This document shows, in pieces, positions 51,543 to 58,891 of a stretch of 64,000 nt of DNA (the first letter of the stretch is position 1; every line of letters begins with the position of its first letter). Below the pieces are notes generated by a model. The model was given only the letters and a program-made list of their open reading frames with translations, did no database searches and had not been told where the DNA came from. The position numbers and the translations under genes were made by a program. The stretch is from JADLHS01 sp964561105 (GTDB lineage: Bacteria > Verrucomicrobiota > Verrucomicrobiia > Limisphaerales > JADLHS01), in contig CAZLOH010000011.1 of assembly GCA_964561105.1 (NCBI GenBank), positions 1 to 64,000 on the forward strand, in the 5' to 3' direction.

Positions 51543-52209
51543 CGGAGTTTGGCTTTAGCCAAACTCAGGCTGGCGGCTTGATTTCCCTCTCATTAGCACC
51601 CGGCTTCAGCCGGGTGTTCACGGTATTTGATTTAATGAAAACCGTTTCAACGGTTTCCCGTATGTATCACGAACCGACGCGTAACTCATGACGAATCCAT
51701 GCCACTCCATTCATACACGCGCTGCTGGTTGCACATTGTCTGGGCGACTATCGAGCGTCGCCCTTTGCTGCCGAAACCTGCAGCGGCGAAGTTGTCGGCG
51801 CACCTCCACGATTACGCGAAGGAGAAAGGCATCTACCTGAAGATTAACTTCGTCAATGCCGACCACACGCACGTCTTGATAGATTTGCCCGTGAGCAAGG
51901 CTATTAATGAGGTGGTTCAATTGTTCAAAGGTGAGTCGTCCCACTGGGTGAATGAGAACAATCTGATTCGCGGCAAGTTTGGCTGGCAACGTGGCTACGG
52001 TGCATTTTCCGTTTCACATTCGGGAGTGGACGAGGTGAGCGCCTACATTGCAAATCAGGAAGGGCATCACCGGAAGAAAACTTTCGCCGAAGAGTTAAGA
52101 CAATTTGTCGAGCGCTATGGATTGACTTGGCACGAGGAGGAAAACCGTTGAAACGGTTTTCCATTCTCCGTCACGTCAACACCCGGCTAAAGCCGGGTGC
52201 TAATGAGAG
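51543..52209. mobile_element. RAYT gene bounded by inverted REPs
   Basis: The left side has GTTTGGCTTTAGCCAAAC (51547-51564), CTCTCATTAGCACCCGGCTT continuing to CAGCCGGGTG, and AAACCGTTTCAACGGTTT. The right side has AAAACCGTTGAAACGGTTTT (52141-52160) and CACCCGGCTAAAGCCGGGTG followed by CTAATGAGAG. The ends CTCTCATTAG (left) and CTAATGAGAG (right) are exact complements, so REPs flank the transposase in inverted orientation. The unit sits between nuoH and nuoI, on the operon strand. Confidence 0.85.
51699..52151 (+). CDS. REP-associated tyrosine transposase (RAYT, IS200/IS605-like Y1)
   Basis: A 150-residue HUH enzyme: MPLHSYTRCWLHIVWATIER at the start, the HUH motif NADHTHVLIDLP (His56, His58), and a Y1 tyrosine probably Tyr116 in EVSAYIANQEGHHRKKTFAE. 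This fits the short RAYT/Y1 transposase family that nicks and moves REP hairpins. It lacks partner tnpB. The stop codon lies within the right REP palindrome. The flanking REPs match nested copies elsewhere in the operon. Confidence 0.9.
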   Translation: MPLHSYTRCWLHIVWATIERRPLLPKPAAAKLSAHLHDYAKEKGIYLKINFVNADHTHVLIDLPVSKAINEVVQLFKGESSHWVNENNLIRGKFGWQRGYGAFSVSHSGVDEVSAYIANQEGHHRKKTFAEELRQFVERYGLTWHEEENR

Positions 52210-52254
52210 TTGGATTTGTGCAAGCCGAGTGCTCGTTGGGATTGAACATTTGAA

Positions 52255-52797
52255 ATGATCGTCAAACGCAAACCCCTCAGTCTCGCGGAACGGCTTTACC
52301 TGCCGGCCATCATCGGCGGGTTCAAAGTCACGCTGCGCCACTTCTTCAAGAAGAAGGTGACGATGCAGTATCCCGAGGAGAAATGGGTCGTGCCCGCGGG
52401 TTATCGCGGCGCGCCGTACCTCGTGCGCGACCAGGATGGCAACACCAAGTGCGTCTCCTGCCAGCTCTGCGAATTCGTCTGCCCGCCCAAGGCCATCAAG
52501 ATCACGCCGCCCGGCCCCGCGGGCCAGATCGCGGATCGCCCGAACGCGGAGAAAATGCCAAAGGATTTCGAGATCAACATGCTTCGCTGCATCTTTTGTG
52601 GCTACTGCCAGGAAGTCTGCCCCGAGGAAGCAATTTTCCTGCAGAAGGATTATTCACTTACCGGCACGAGCCGCGCGGAGATGATTTACAACAAGGAAAA
52701 ACTCCTCGCCCTCGGCGGCGTTCATGCCGGCGTACAGAAGTGGAAACACAAACTGGAGGAAGCCAGGGCGCAGGAAGATTTCCCGGTGAAGGTTTAG
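52255..52797 (+). CDS. nuoI: NADH-quinone oxidoreductase subunit I
   Basis: A 180-residue subunit with two 4Fe-4S clusters (N6a/N6b). Ligand motifs are CVSCQLCEFVCPPKAIKI and CIFCGYCQEVCPEEAIFL. LIVG-type N-terminal amphipathic helix precedes (GGFKVTLRHFFKKKVTMQYP). It bridges NuoG-side clusters to NuoB. ATG 52255 follows the REP element by 45 bp. Confidence 0.96.
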   Translation: MIVKRKPLSLAERLYLPAIIGGFKVTLRHFFKKKVTMQYPEEKWVVPAGYRGAPYLVRDQDGNTKCVSCQLCEFVCPPKAIKITPPGPAGQIADRPNAEKMPKDFEINMLRCIFCGYCQEVCPEEAIFLQKDYSLTGTSRAEMIYNKEKLLALGGVHAGVQKWKHKLEEARAQEDFPVKV

Positions 52798-52814
52798 GGC
52801 AATGAAGCTGAATC

Positions 52815-52890
52815 AACGCGAAGACGCAAAGACGCCAAGGCGCAAAGGGTTTTTTGCTTTGCGTCGCTGCGCCTTTGCGCCATTGCGTTA
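52815..52890. repeat. CGCAAAG-type palindrome, nuoI/nuoJ
   Basis: Arms AACGCGAAGACGCAAAGACG and the complement ending GCGCCATTGCGTTA face each other over a short TTTTTTGC loop. This is the minimal form of the family with no nested element. It ends 6 nt before the nuoJ ATG. Confidence 0.85.
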
Positions 52891-52896
52891 AGAAAA

Positions 52897-53420
52897 ATGG
52901 CAGACCAAATTCCAAACATCTTGTTCTACGTCCTCGCGGCATTGACGCTGGTTTTCGGCGCCCTCGTCGTCGCAAATCCGTTCAGCCGTAACCCGGTGAC
53001 GAGCGCGATGTTCCTCGTGCTCACCATCATCTCGATGGCGGGATTGTTCGTGTTGCTGCACGCGTTCTTCCTCGCGGCGGTGCAGGTGATCGTTTATGCG
53101 GGCGCGGTCATGGTGCTGTTCCTGTTCGTCATCATGCTGCTCGATTTGAAGGAAGAAGAACGCCGCAAGATCAAGAAGACCGGTCTGGTCGCGGGCGTGA
53201 TTTCCGTCGGCGCCATCATCGCCATCTTTGTCCGTTCACTGCTGGCAACGCATCCCGGCAAGGGCCTCACGAACCCCACCGCAGTCGGCGACACCGCCAC
53301 GCTCGGCAAAATGCTGTTCTCGGTCGAAACGGGCTACCTGTTGCCGTTTGAAATCGTTTCCATCCTGCTCCTCGTGGCGATGGTGGGTGTGATATTGCTC
53401 AGTAAGAAAGATTTGAAATA

Positions 53421-53421
<1 letters not shown>
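52897..53421 (+). CDS. nuoJ: NADH-quinone oxidoreductase subunit J
   Basis: A 174-residue membrane subunit with five helices: LFYVLAALTLVFGALVVANP, AMFLVLTIISMAGLFVLLHA, VQVIVYAGAVMVLFLFVIML are conserved, the last carrying the pi-bulge VYAGAVMVLFLF. Length is usual for the family (about 165-185). The stop TAA at 53419-53421 touches the start of the next palindrome. Confidence 0.95.
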
Positions 53422-53606
<185 letters not shown>

Positions 53607-53610
53607 AACC

Positions 53611-53916
53611 ATGAACGTAGGACTGGAACATTTTCTCGTGGTCAGCGCGCTGCTGTTCGCGCTGGGCCTGCTGGGCGTCATCGCGCGGCGCAATTTGCTC
53701 GTGATGTATATGTCGCTGGAGTTGATGCTGAACTCGGCGAACCTCGCGCTTGTCGCCTTTTCGCGGTTCAACGACAACCTCAACGGCCAGGTGATGGTAT
53801 TCTTCATCATCACCGTGGCGGCGGCGGAAGTGGCGGTCGGCCTCGCGCTCATCGTCGCGCTCTATCGCAAGCGCCAGTCCGCGCACGTCGAGGATCTGAC
53901 GAGCATGAAACTGTGA
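53611..53916 (+). CDS. nuoK: NADH-quinone oxidoreductase subunit K
   Basis: A 101-residue three-helix subunit of the proton-pumping E-channel. FALGLLGVIARRNLLVMYMS and LELMLNSANLALVAFSRFND hold the two conserved membrane glutamates (in MSLELML and later AAAEVAVGLAL). ATG 53611 gives the usual length; the longer upstream frame runs into the palindrome. Confidence 0.96.
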   Translation: MNVGLEHFLVVSALLFALGLLGVIARRNLLVMYMSLELMLNSANLALVAFSRFNDNLNGQVMVFFIITVAAAEVAVGLALIVALYRKRQSAHVEDLTSMKL

Positions 53917-53937
53917 CGATGAAAAGCCAAAGAATTC

Positions 53938-54362
53938 AACGCAAAGACGCAAAGACGCAAAGGCGCGGAGAACATGATGCACGCTCGCTACGCCGACGGT
54001 GCTCCCCATTCTCACCTGGCTTTAGCCAGGTGTCTGGGATGGGCGAGATTGAGAAACTGTTTCAACGGTTTCCCTGCGCGGATGACAAACCGTTAAAACG
54101 GTTTGCGCGTCGGGCCATTGCAAACACCCGGCTGAAGCCGGGTGTTAACAAGATTTTTCCCCTTTGCGTCTCCGCGCCTTTGCAGTGCTATCTCCTCACT
54201 TCGCCGCGCGCTGCGAAGATTTTTACAGAGCCGATACGCTTCAAAGTGCTGCCGACTTGCAGTCGGCAGACCCGGGAACTTCCGACTACAAGTGCGGAAG
54301 CACCTCCATGCGTCCGTCCTCCGCCTTGGTTGCGGCTCTGCCGCGTTGTGCCTTTGCGTTAA
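53938..54362. repeat. CGCAAAG-type palindrome with several nested elements, nuoK/nuoL
   Basis: The 455-bp gap between nuoK and nuoL holds no gene. It starts AACGCAAAGACGCAAAGACG and ends GTGCCTTTGCGTT 10 nt before the nuoL ATG. Inside are a REP copy (54013-54152) and another inverted repeat (54246-54305, GTGCTGCCGACTTGCAGTCG facing CTTCCGACTACAAGTGCGGA). It is the largest nest in the window. Confidence 0.8.
54013..54152. repeat. REP-type element, copy 2
   Basis: Three hairpins CACCTGGCTTTAGCCAGGTG, AAACCGTTAAAACGGTTT and CACCCGGCTGAAGCCGGGTG in the same order as copy 1 at 48461-48596. The last hairpin is followed by TTAACA, close to the ends flanking the RAYT gene. Confidence 0.82.
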
Positions 54363-54371
54363 AAACATCGA

Positions 54372-56378
54372 ATGAATTTGAACGCGTTACCCTGGCTGAT
54401 CTTGTTCCTGCCGCTGCTGGCGACGGGCCTCATCACGCTGTTCACCCTGCGCAACCAGGCGGTCAGCGCCACGCTGTCCATCACCGCGATTTGCACGAGC
54501 TTTGTGCTGACGCTGGCGCTCATCAAGTTCGGGGGTTGGGACGCGCGCGAACTTTCCGTCAACTGGCTCTCCCTCGGCAGCTTCAATGTGGACTTCGGCC
54601 TCAAGCTCGACGCGCTCAGTTTGATGATGCTGCTCATCGTCACCGGCGTTGGCGGCGCGATCCATATCTACTCCTACGGTTACATGCAGCACGACCCTGG
54701 CTTCTCGCGCTTCTTCGCGTGTCTGAGCCTGTTCACGTTTTCGATGCTCGGCATCGTGCTCGCGAACAATTTCATCCAGATGTTCATCTTCTGGGAATTG
54801 GTCGGCCTCTCTTCCTACCTGCTCATCGGCTTCTGGTTTGGAAAAGCCAGCGCGGCGGACGCGGCGAAGAAGGCGTTCATCACAAACCGGCTGGGTGACT
54901 TTGGGTTCATTCTTGGAATTCTAACTTTCTGGGCACTGGCGGGATCACTTGGATTCGACTCGATCAAAGCCTTCATGGACAAAGGAATTAGTTTTGGCAC
55001 AAAAGACCCAATTATCGTTTACTCGGGTCTTACGTTTGCTGGCCTTCTGATCTTCTGCGGCGCAGTCGGCAAATCCGCCCAATTTCCGCTACACGTCTGG
55101 TTGCCCGACGCGATGGAAGGCCCGACACCCGTCAGCGCGCTCATCCACGCCGCGACAATGGTCGCTGCCGGTGTTTACATGCTTTGCCGCGTGTTCTTCA
55201 TCTTCACGCCCGACGCGCTCACCGTCATCGCATGGATAGGCGGATTCACTGCGTTGCTCGCCGCGCTCATCGCCGTCCAACAAAACGACATCAAGCGCAT
55301 CCTCGCCTACTCGACGCTTTCACAACTCGGCTACATGGTCATGGCCGTCGGCCTCACCGCGCCGGAAGCCGGCATGTTTCACCTGACCACGCACGCGTTT
55401 TTCAAGGCGCTGCTGTTCCTCGGCGCCGGCTCGGTCATCCACGCGATGCACCACGAGCAGGACATCTGGAAGTTAGGTGGCGGCGACGCCCACGTCGCCA
55501 AGCCCGGAAGCGATGCGACGAGGGCGTCGCAGCCACTCCGCAAAAAGATGCCCGTGACGTTCTGGACGTTCATGGTCGGCACGCTGGCGCTGTCGGGTGT
55601 GTGGCCGTTGAGTGGCTTCTTCAGCAAGGACGCCATCCTCGCCGCCGCGCAACATCATAGTCTGCCGTTATTCATCCTTGGCGTGGGCGTGGCGTTCCTG
55701 ACCACGTTCTACATGTTCCGGCTCGTGTTCGTAGCGTTCTATGGTGAGCGTAGGACGGGCGTCGCGCCTGTCTCTGATCATAAAGAAACCGCTCAAGCGG
55801 ATCATGGAAGTTTGAGACAGGCTGGAAGCCTGTCCCACGAACCACACGAATCGCCTGGCGTCATGGTCTGGCCGCTGCGAATTCTAGCCCTCCTGAGCAT
55901 CGTGGGTGGTGTCATCGGCATCGAAGTCCTGTTCGGCGGAATGTTCCAGCCCGAGGGTGAACATCCGCACGGCTTGATCGCGCAATTGATTTATCCGTTT
56001 CAACACGCGCCCGTCGCGGCGTGCAGCGGACTCGCGGTGTTCGCCATCGGTTTGTTCGCCGCGTGGAAGCTTTACGCGAACGCGAAGGAAGACCCGTTGC
56101 CCGCCAAGCTCGGCTGGCTTTCCCGCGCCATGGCGAATCGCTTTTACTTCGATGAGCTGTACGAAGCCACCGTCATCCGCGCGCATGACGCGATCGCGGC
56201 AGTGGCCGACTGGATCGACCGCTGGATTATCGAGGGCTTTTGCATCGGCCTCGTGCGCGGCGGAACAGATTTGACGGGTCGCGCGTTGCGCCTCGTCCAG
56301 ACCGGCAACCTCCAGACCTACGCTTTCCTGTTCGTGCTCGGCGTGGCCGTGGTGCTGTGGTTCGTGCTTGGGAAATGA
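54372..56378 (+). CDS. nuoL: NADH-quinone oxidoreductase subunit L with two in-frame insertions
   Basis: A 668-residue distal antiporter-like subunit: FFACLSLFTFSMLGIVLANN, FQMF-type helix then GLSSYLLIGFWFGKASAADA, VWLPDAMEGPTPVSALIHAA and AGVYMLCRVFFIFTPDALTV are canonical. Two stretches are foreign: residues ~369-388 (GDAHVAKPGSDATRASQP, between KLGG and LRKKMPVTFW) and ~460-489 (RRTGVAPVSDHKETAQADHG ... QAGSLSHEP). Both are encoded by palindromes that keep the frame. They fall in loops between helices, so function may be kept. Confidence 0.95.
   Translation: MNLNALPWLILFLPLLATGLITLFTLRNQAVSATLSITAICTSFVLTLALIKFGGWDARELSVNWLSLGSFNVDFGLKLDALSLMMLLIVTGVGGAIHIYSYGYMQHDPGFSRFFACLSLFTFSMLGIVLANNFIQMFIFWELVGLSSYLLIGFWFGKASAADAAKKAFITNRLGDFGFILGILTFWALAGSLGFDSIKAFMDKGISFGTKDPIIVYSGLTFAGLLIFCGAVGKSAQFPLHVWLPDAMEGPTPVSALIHAATMVAAGVYMLCRVFFIFTPDALTVIAWIGGFTALLAALIAVQQNDIKRILAYSTLSQLGYMVMAVGLTAPEAGMFHLTTHAFFKALLFLGAGSVIHAMHHEQDIWKLGGGDAHVAKPGSDATRASQPLRKKMPVTFWTFMVGTLALSGVWPLSGFFSKDAILAAAQHHSLPLFILGVGVAFLTTFYMFRLVFVAFYGERRTGVAPVSDHKETAQADHGSLRQAGSLSHEPHESPGVMVWPLRILALLSIVGGVIGIEVLFGGMFQPEGEHPHGLIAQLIYPFQHAPVAACSGLAVFAIGLFAAWKLYANAKEDPLPAKLGWLSRAMANRFYFDELYEATVIRAHDAIAAVADWIDRWIIEGFCIGLVRGGTDLTGRALRLVQTGNLQTYAFLFVLGVAVVLWFVLGK
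55477..55536. repeat. GTGGCGGCGACGCC palindrome inside nuoL
   Basis: GTGGCGGCGACGCCCACGTC (left) faces GCGACGAGGGCGTCGCAGCC (right), 22-bp arms with two mismatches. It is 60 bp, an exact multiple of three, and adds about 20 codons to NuoL. The same family occurs at 57524-57582 in nuoM. Confidence 0.85.
55750..55838. repeat. GTAGGACGGGCG palindrome inside nuoL
   Basis: GTAGGACGGGCGTCGCGCCT (left) faces GAGACAGGCTGGAAGCCTGT (right) with about five mismatches in 25. It is read in frame as RRTGVAPVSDH and QAGSLSHE, a peptide I recall from many verrucomicrobial and planctomycete proteins. Confidence 0.82.
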
Positions 56379-56390
56379 ACACCAATTTTC

Positions 56391-56478
56391 AACGCAAAGA
56401 CGCGAAGGCGCAAAGGCGCAAAGAGGGAAGACTATGCTTATCCTTGGCGTCTTTGCGTCTTAGCGCCTTTGCGTTAAG
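56391..56478. repeat. CGCAAAG-type palindrome, nuoL/GxxExxY
   Basis: AACGCAAAGACGCGAAGGCG faces GCGCCTTTGCGTTAAG with a short loop. It begins 13 nt after the nuoL stop and precedes the GxxExxY ATG by 25 nt. With the copy at 56958-57042 it brackets that gene. Confidence 0.85.
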
Positions 56479-56502
56479 AAGATTTGAGAAAGGTGGCCTG
56501 GC

Positions 56503-56925
56503 ATGACCGAGAACGAGATCGCCAAGATCATCGTGGACGCTGCAATTGAAGTTCACCGCGAACTCGGTGGCCCGGGCTTGCTTGAAGACGCTTACGAAGA
56601 AGCGCTGGCTGAAGAGCTTCGGCTGCGTGGATTGAAGGTGGAACGCCAGCTTCCCGTTCGTATCACTTACAAAGGCCGGGTGTTGAGCAAACCGCTTCGG
56701 CTCGACATGAAAGTTGAAGCTTTGGTCTTGGTGGACAACAAAGCTGTGACCGAATGGAATCCAATCTTTGAGGCGCAGATGCAAACTTACTTGCGGCTCA
56801 CCCGACTCAAGTTGGGTCTGGTAATCAATTTTGGCGAGAGACTCGTGAAGAACGGAATTCATCGGGTCGTAAATGGTTTGCCGGAAGACTTGGATTTCAA
56901 GTCGCAACCGAAACGCAAAGACTGA
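56503..56925 (+). CDS. GxxExxY protein (PD-(D/E)xK nuclease-like)
   Basis: A 140-residue protein with the eponymous motif GLLEDAY (Gly25, Glu28, Tyr31), a basic/beta segment RQLPVRITYKGRV, then LRLD (Asp68) and VDNK (Asp78, Lys80), which align with the D and (D/E)xK residues of the PD-(D/E)xK fold, and FEAQMQTYLRLTRLKLGLVI with NFGERLVKNGIHRVV. The family has no proven function. It lies between nuoL and nuoM and is bracketed by two CGCAAAG-type palindromes. The active-site Glu is Asp here. Confidence 0.9.
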   Translation: MTENEIAKIIVDAAIEVHRELGGPGLLEDAYEEALAEELRLRGLKVERQLPVRITYKGRVLSKPLRLDMKVEALVLVDNKAVTEWNPIFEAQMQTYLRLTRLKLGLVINFGERLVKNGIHRVVNGLPEDLDFKSQPKRKD

Positions 56926-56957
56926 TTGGAGAATCATTGAAATCTATCGCCCCAGTT

Positions 56958-57042
56958 AATCGCAAAGACGCAAAGACGCAAGGACGCGAAGAGCGGAATG
57001 GTTTTCCCCTGCGCCTTTGCGCCTTGGCGCCTTTGCGTTAAG
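56958..57042. repeat. CGCAAAG-type palindrome, GxxExxY/nuoM
   Basis: AATCGCAAAGACGCAAAGAC on the left and CGCCTTGGCGCCTTTGCG on the right (then TTA). It ends 5 nt before the nuoM ATG and mirrors the copy on the other side of the GxxExxY gene. Confidence 0.85.
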
Positions 57043-57046
57043 AAGA

Positions 57047-58891
57047 ATGACAACCCTGACACTCATACTTTTATTGCCGCTGCTCACGGCCATCGCGCTG
57101 ACGTTGGTGCCGCGCAACTTTGCCGTCATCATGCGCGTTGTGGCCGTGGGCGTGACGTTCGTCACGATGCTGCTGGCCGTGCTGATGTTCTGGAGATTCA
57201 ACGGGGCGACGGCGGATGCGAATGGTTACAAGTTCGTCAGCACGATTCCGGGCCTTGGCGCGGAATCGCTCGGCATCACCTGCAAGCTGGGCGTGGACGG
57301 CTTGAACGTGGGGCTGGTGTTGATGGGCGCGATCGTCGCGTTCGCGGCGGCGTGCTGCTCGTTCGAGATCAAGTCGCGCGAGAAGGAGTTTTACATCCTG
57401 CTACTCACGATGACCGGCGGCATCCTCGGCGCGTTCATGTCGCTCGACTTGTTTTTCTTCTACTTCTTCCACGAACTCGCGCTCGTGCCGACGTTCATCA
57501 TGATTGGTGTGTGGGGACGCGATGTAGCAGCGACGCCCTCGTCGCTGAAACCCGGCGGGGGCGACGGGGGCGTCGCCGCCACGCGAACCAAGAACTACGC
57601 TACGTTCCAGATCACGCTTTACCTGAGCATCGGCGCGTTGCTGGCGCTCATCGGCCTCATCGCGCTGTATCTGCAAGTGCCGGCGGATTTGCGCTCGGCG
57701 GACAAAATTGGATTCAGCATCCCAGCGATGACCAAGTATTTTTCCGATCCAACAAACGTGATGGCAGTTGGCGCACAAAATTTTATCTTCCCACTGCTGC
57801 TGTTTGGATTCGGAATCCTCGTCTCACTGTGGCCGTTTCATTCGTGGGCGGCGCTGGGCTACAGTTCGGCGCCGAGCGCGACGGCGATGTTGCACGCGGG
57901 CGTGTTGAAGAAGTTCGGGCTTTACGGTTTGATTCGCGTGGCGCTGCCGTTCATGCCGCACGCGGCGCAAAGCTGGATGCAGTTCCTCGCCTGGCTCTGT
58001 CTCGGGAACATTCTCTACGTCGGCTGGGTGGCGATGCGGCAGAAGAATCTGAACCTGCTCATCGGTAATTCGAGCGTGGCGCACATGGGGATGATTTTCC
58101 TCGGCATCGCGAGCTTGAACCTCATCGGGGTGACGGGCGCGGTGGTCATCATGGTGGCGCACGGCTTTCTCGCGGCGTTGTTCTTCGGGCTGAACGGTTA
58201 CATTTACAGCCAGACCGGGACGCTGGAGATGAGCGAACTCGGCGGGCTGGCGAAGAAGTTGCGGTTCATCGGCGTGGCGTTTGTCATGGCGGCGATGGCG
58301 GGCTGCGGACTGCCGGGCTTCCTGAATTTTGTGGGTGAAGTGAGTGTATTCTTCGGAGCGTGGCATGTGCCGGCGTTGCGCACGGTGACGGTGCTGGCGG
58401 TTTGGGGCTCACTGATCATCGGGGCGGTTTACATGATGCGCATGGTGCGAGCGGTGATGCATGGGCCGTTGGAGGAGAACCGGACTTATGCGACGAATCT
58501 CATGGATGCGAACGCGTGGCGAAAACTGCCGTACGCGCTGTTGATTGCAAGTTTGCTGGTGTTCGGATTTTTCCCCCGGCTGCTCACGGAAAAAATCAAG
58601 CCGGTGACGGGGCGGATTGTGAACATGGCAACCGGAAAGGTTGGTGAAACTGTGGCGGAAAATAGTGGCTTGGACCGCCCTCACCCCGGCCCTCTCCCCC
58701 AGGAGAGGGAGAATCGCTTGCCGTCTTTTGGCAAGTCTGGAGGCGGCAACCAGCAGGGTAATGTTGGAGTAACGGAAGGCGAACAATCGCCGTTCCCTCT
58801 CCTTGGGGGAGATGGGATGGGTGAGGGCGGACGTCCACTCTATTCTCAGGCGAGTCAACCCCTTGCCTCGTCTGCTACGAAATCAGAATGA
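57047..58891 (+). CDS. nuoM: NADH-quinone oxidoreductase subunit M with in-frame insertion and foreign tail
   Basis: A 614-residue antiporter-like subunit: CKLGVDGLNVGLVLMGAIVA, MSLDLFFFYFFHELALVPTF and HSWAALGYSSAPSATAMLHA are canonical. Residues ~160-179 (AATPSSLKPGGGDGGVAAT) between WGRDV and RTKNYA are encoded by a palindrome. From about residue 543 the C-terminus is another repeat translation (RPHPGPLPQERENRLPSF ... MGEGGRPL), adding 50-70 residues beyond the usual end. It begins 5 nt after a palindrome and its stop overlaps the nuoN ATG. Confidence 0.95.
   Translation: MTTLTLILLLPLLTAIALTLVPRNFAVIMRVVAVGVTFVTMLLAVLMFWRFNGATADANGYKFVSTIPGLGAESLGITCKLGVDGLNVGLVLMGAIVAFAAACCSFEIKSREKEFYILLLTMTGGILGAFMSLDLFFFYFFHELALVPTFIMIGVWGRDVAATPSSLKPGGGDGGVAATRTKNYATFQITLYLSIGALLALIGLIALYLQVPADLRSADKIGFSIPAMTKYFSDPTNVMAVGAQNFIFPLLLFGFGILVSLWPFHSWAALGYSSAPSATAMLHAGVLKKFGLYGLIRVALPFMPHAAQSWMQFLAWLCLGNILYVGWVAMRQKNLNLLIGNSSVAHMGMIFLGIASLNLIGVTGAVVIMVAHGFLAALFFGLNGYIYSQTGTLEMSELGGLAKKLRFIGVAFVMAAMAGCGLPGFLNFVGEVSVFFGAWHVPALRTVTVLAVWGSLIIGAVYMMRMVRAVMHGPLEENRTYATNLMDANAWRKLPYALLIASLLVFGFFPRLLTEKIKPVTGRIVNMATGKVGETVAENSGLDRPHPGPLPQERENRLPSFGKSGGGNQQGNVGVTEGEQSPFPLLGGDGMGEGGRPLYSQASQPLASSATKSE
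57524..57582. repeat. GTGGCGGCGACGCC-family palindrome inside nuoM
   Basis: GTAGCAGCGACGCCCTCGTC (left) faces GCGACGGGGGCGTCGCCGCC (right), three mismatches in 22. It is the same family as 55477-55536 in nuoL. It is read in frame, in the loop following the helix LVPTFIMIGVW. Confidence 0.85.
58672..58835. repeat. CCCTCACCCCGGCCCTCTCCC repeat at nuoM 3' end
   Basis: Left CCGCCCTCACCCCGGCCCTC and right GATGGGTGAGGGCGG are complementary outer arms around about 130 bp with inner inverted repeats. This repeat class is widespread in GC-rich bacteria (from memory). It is translated as the NuoM tail and ends 52 nt before nuoN. Confidence 0.8.
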
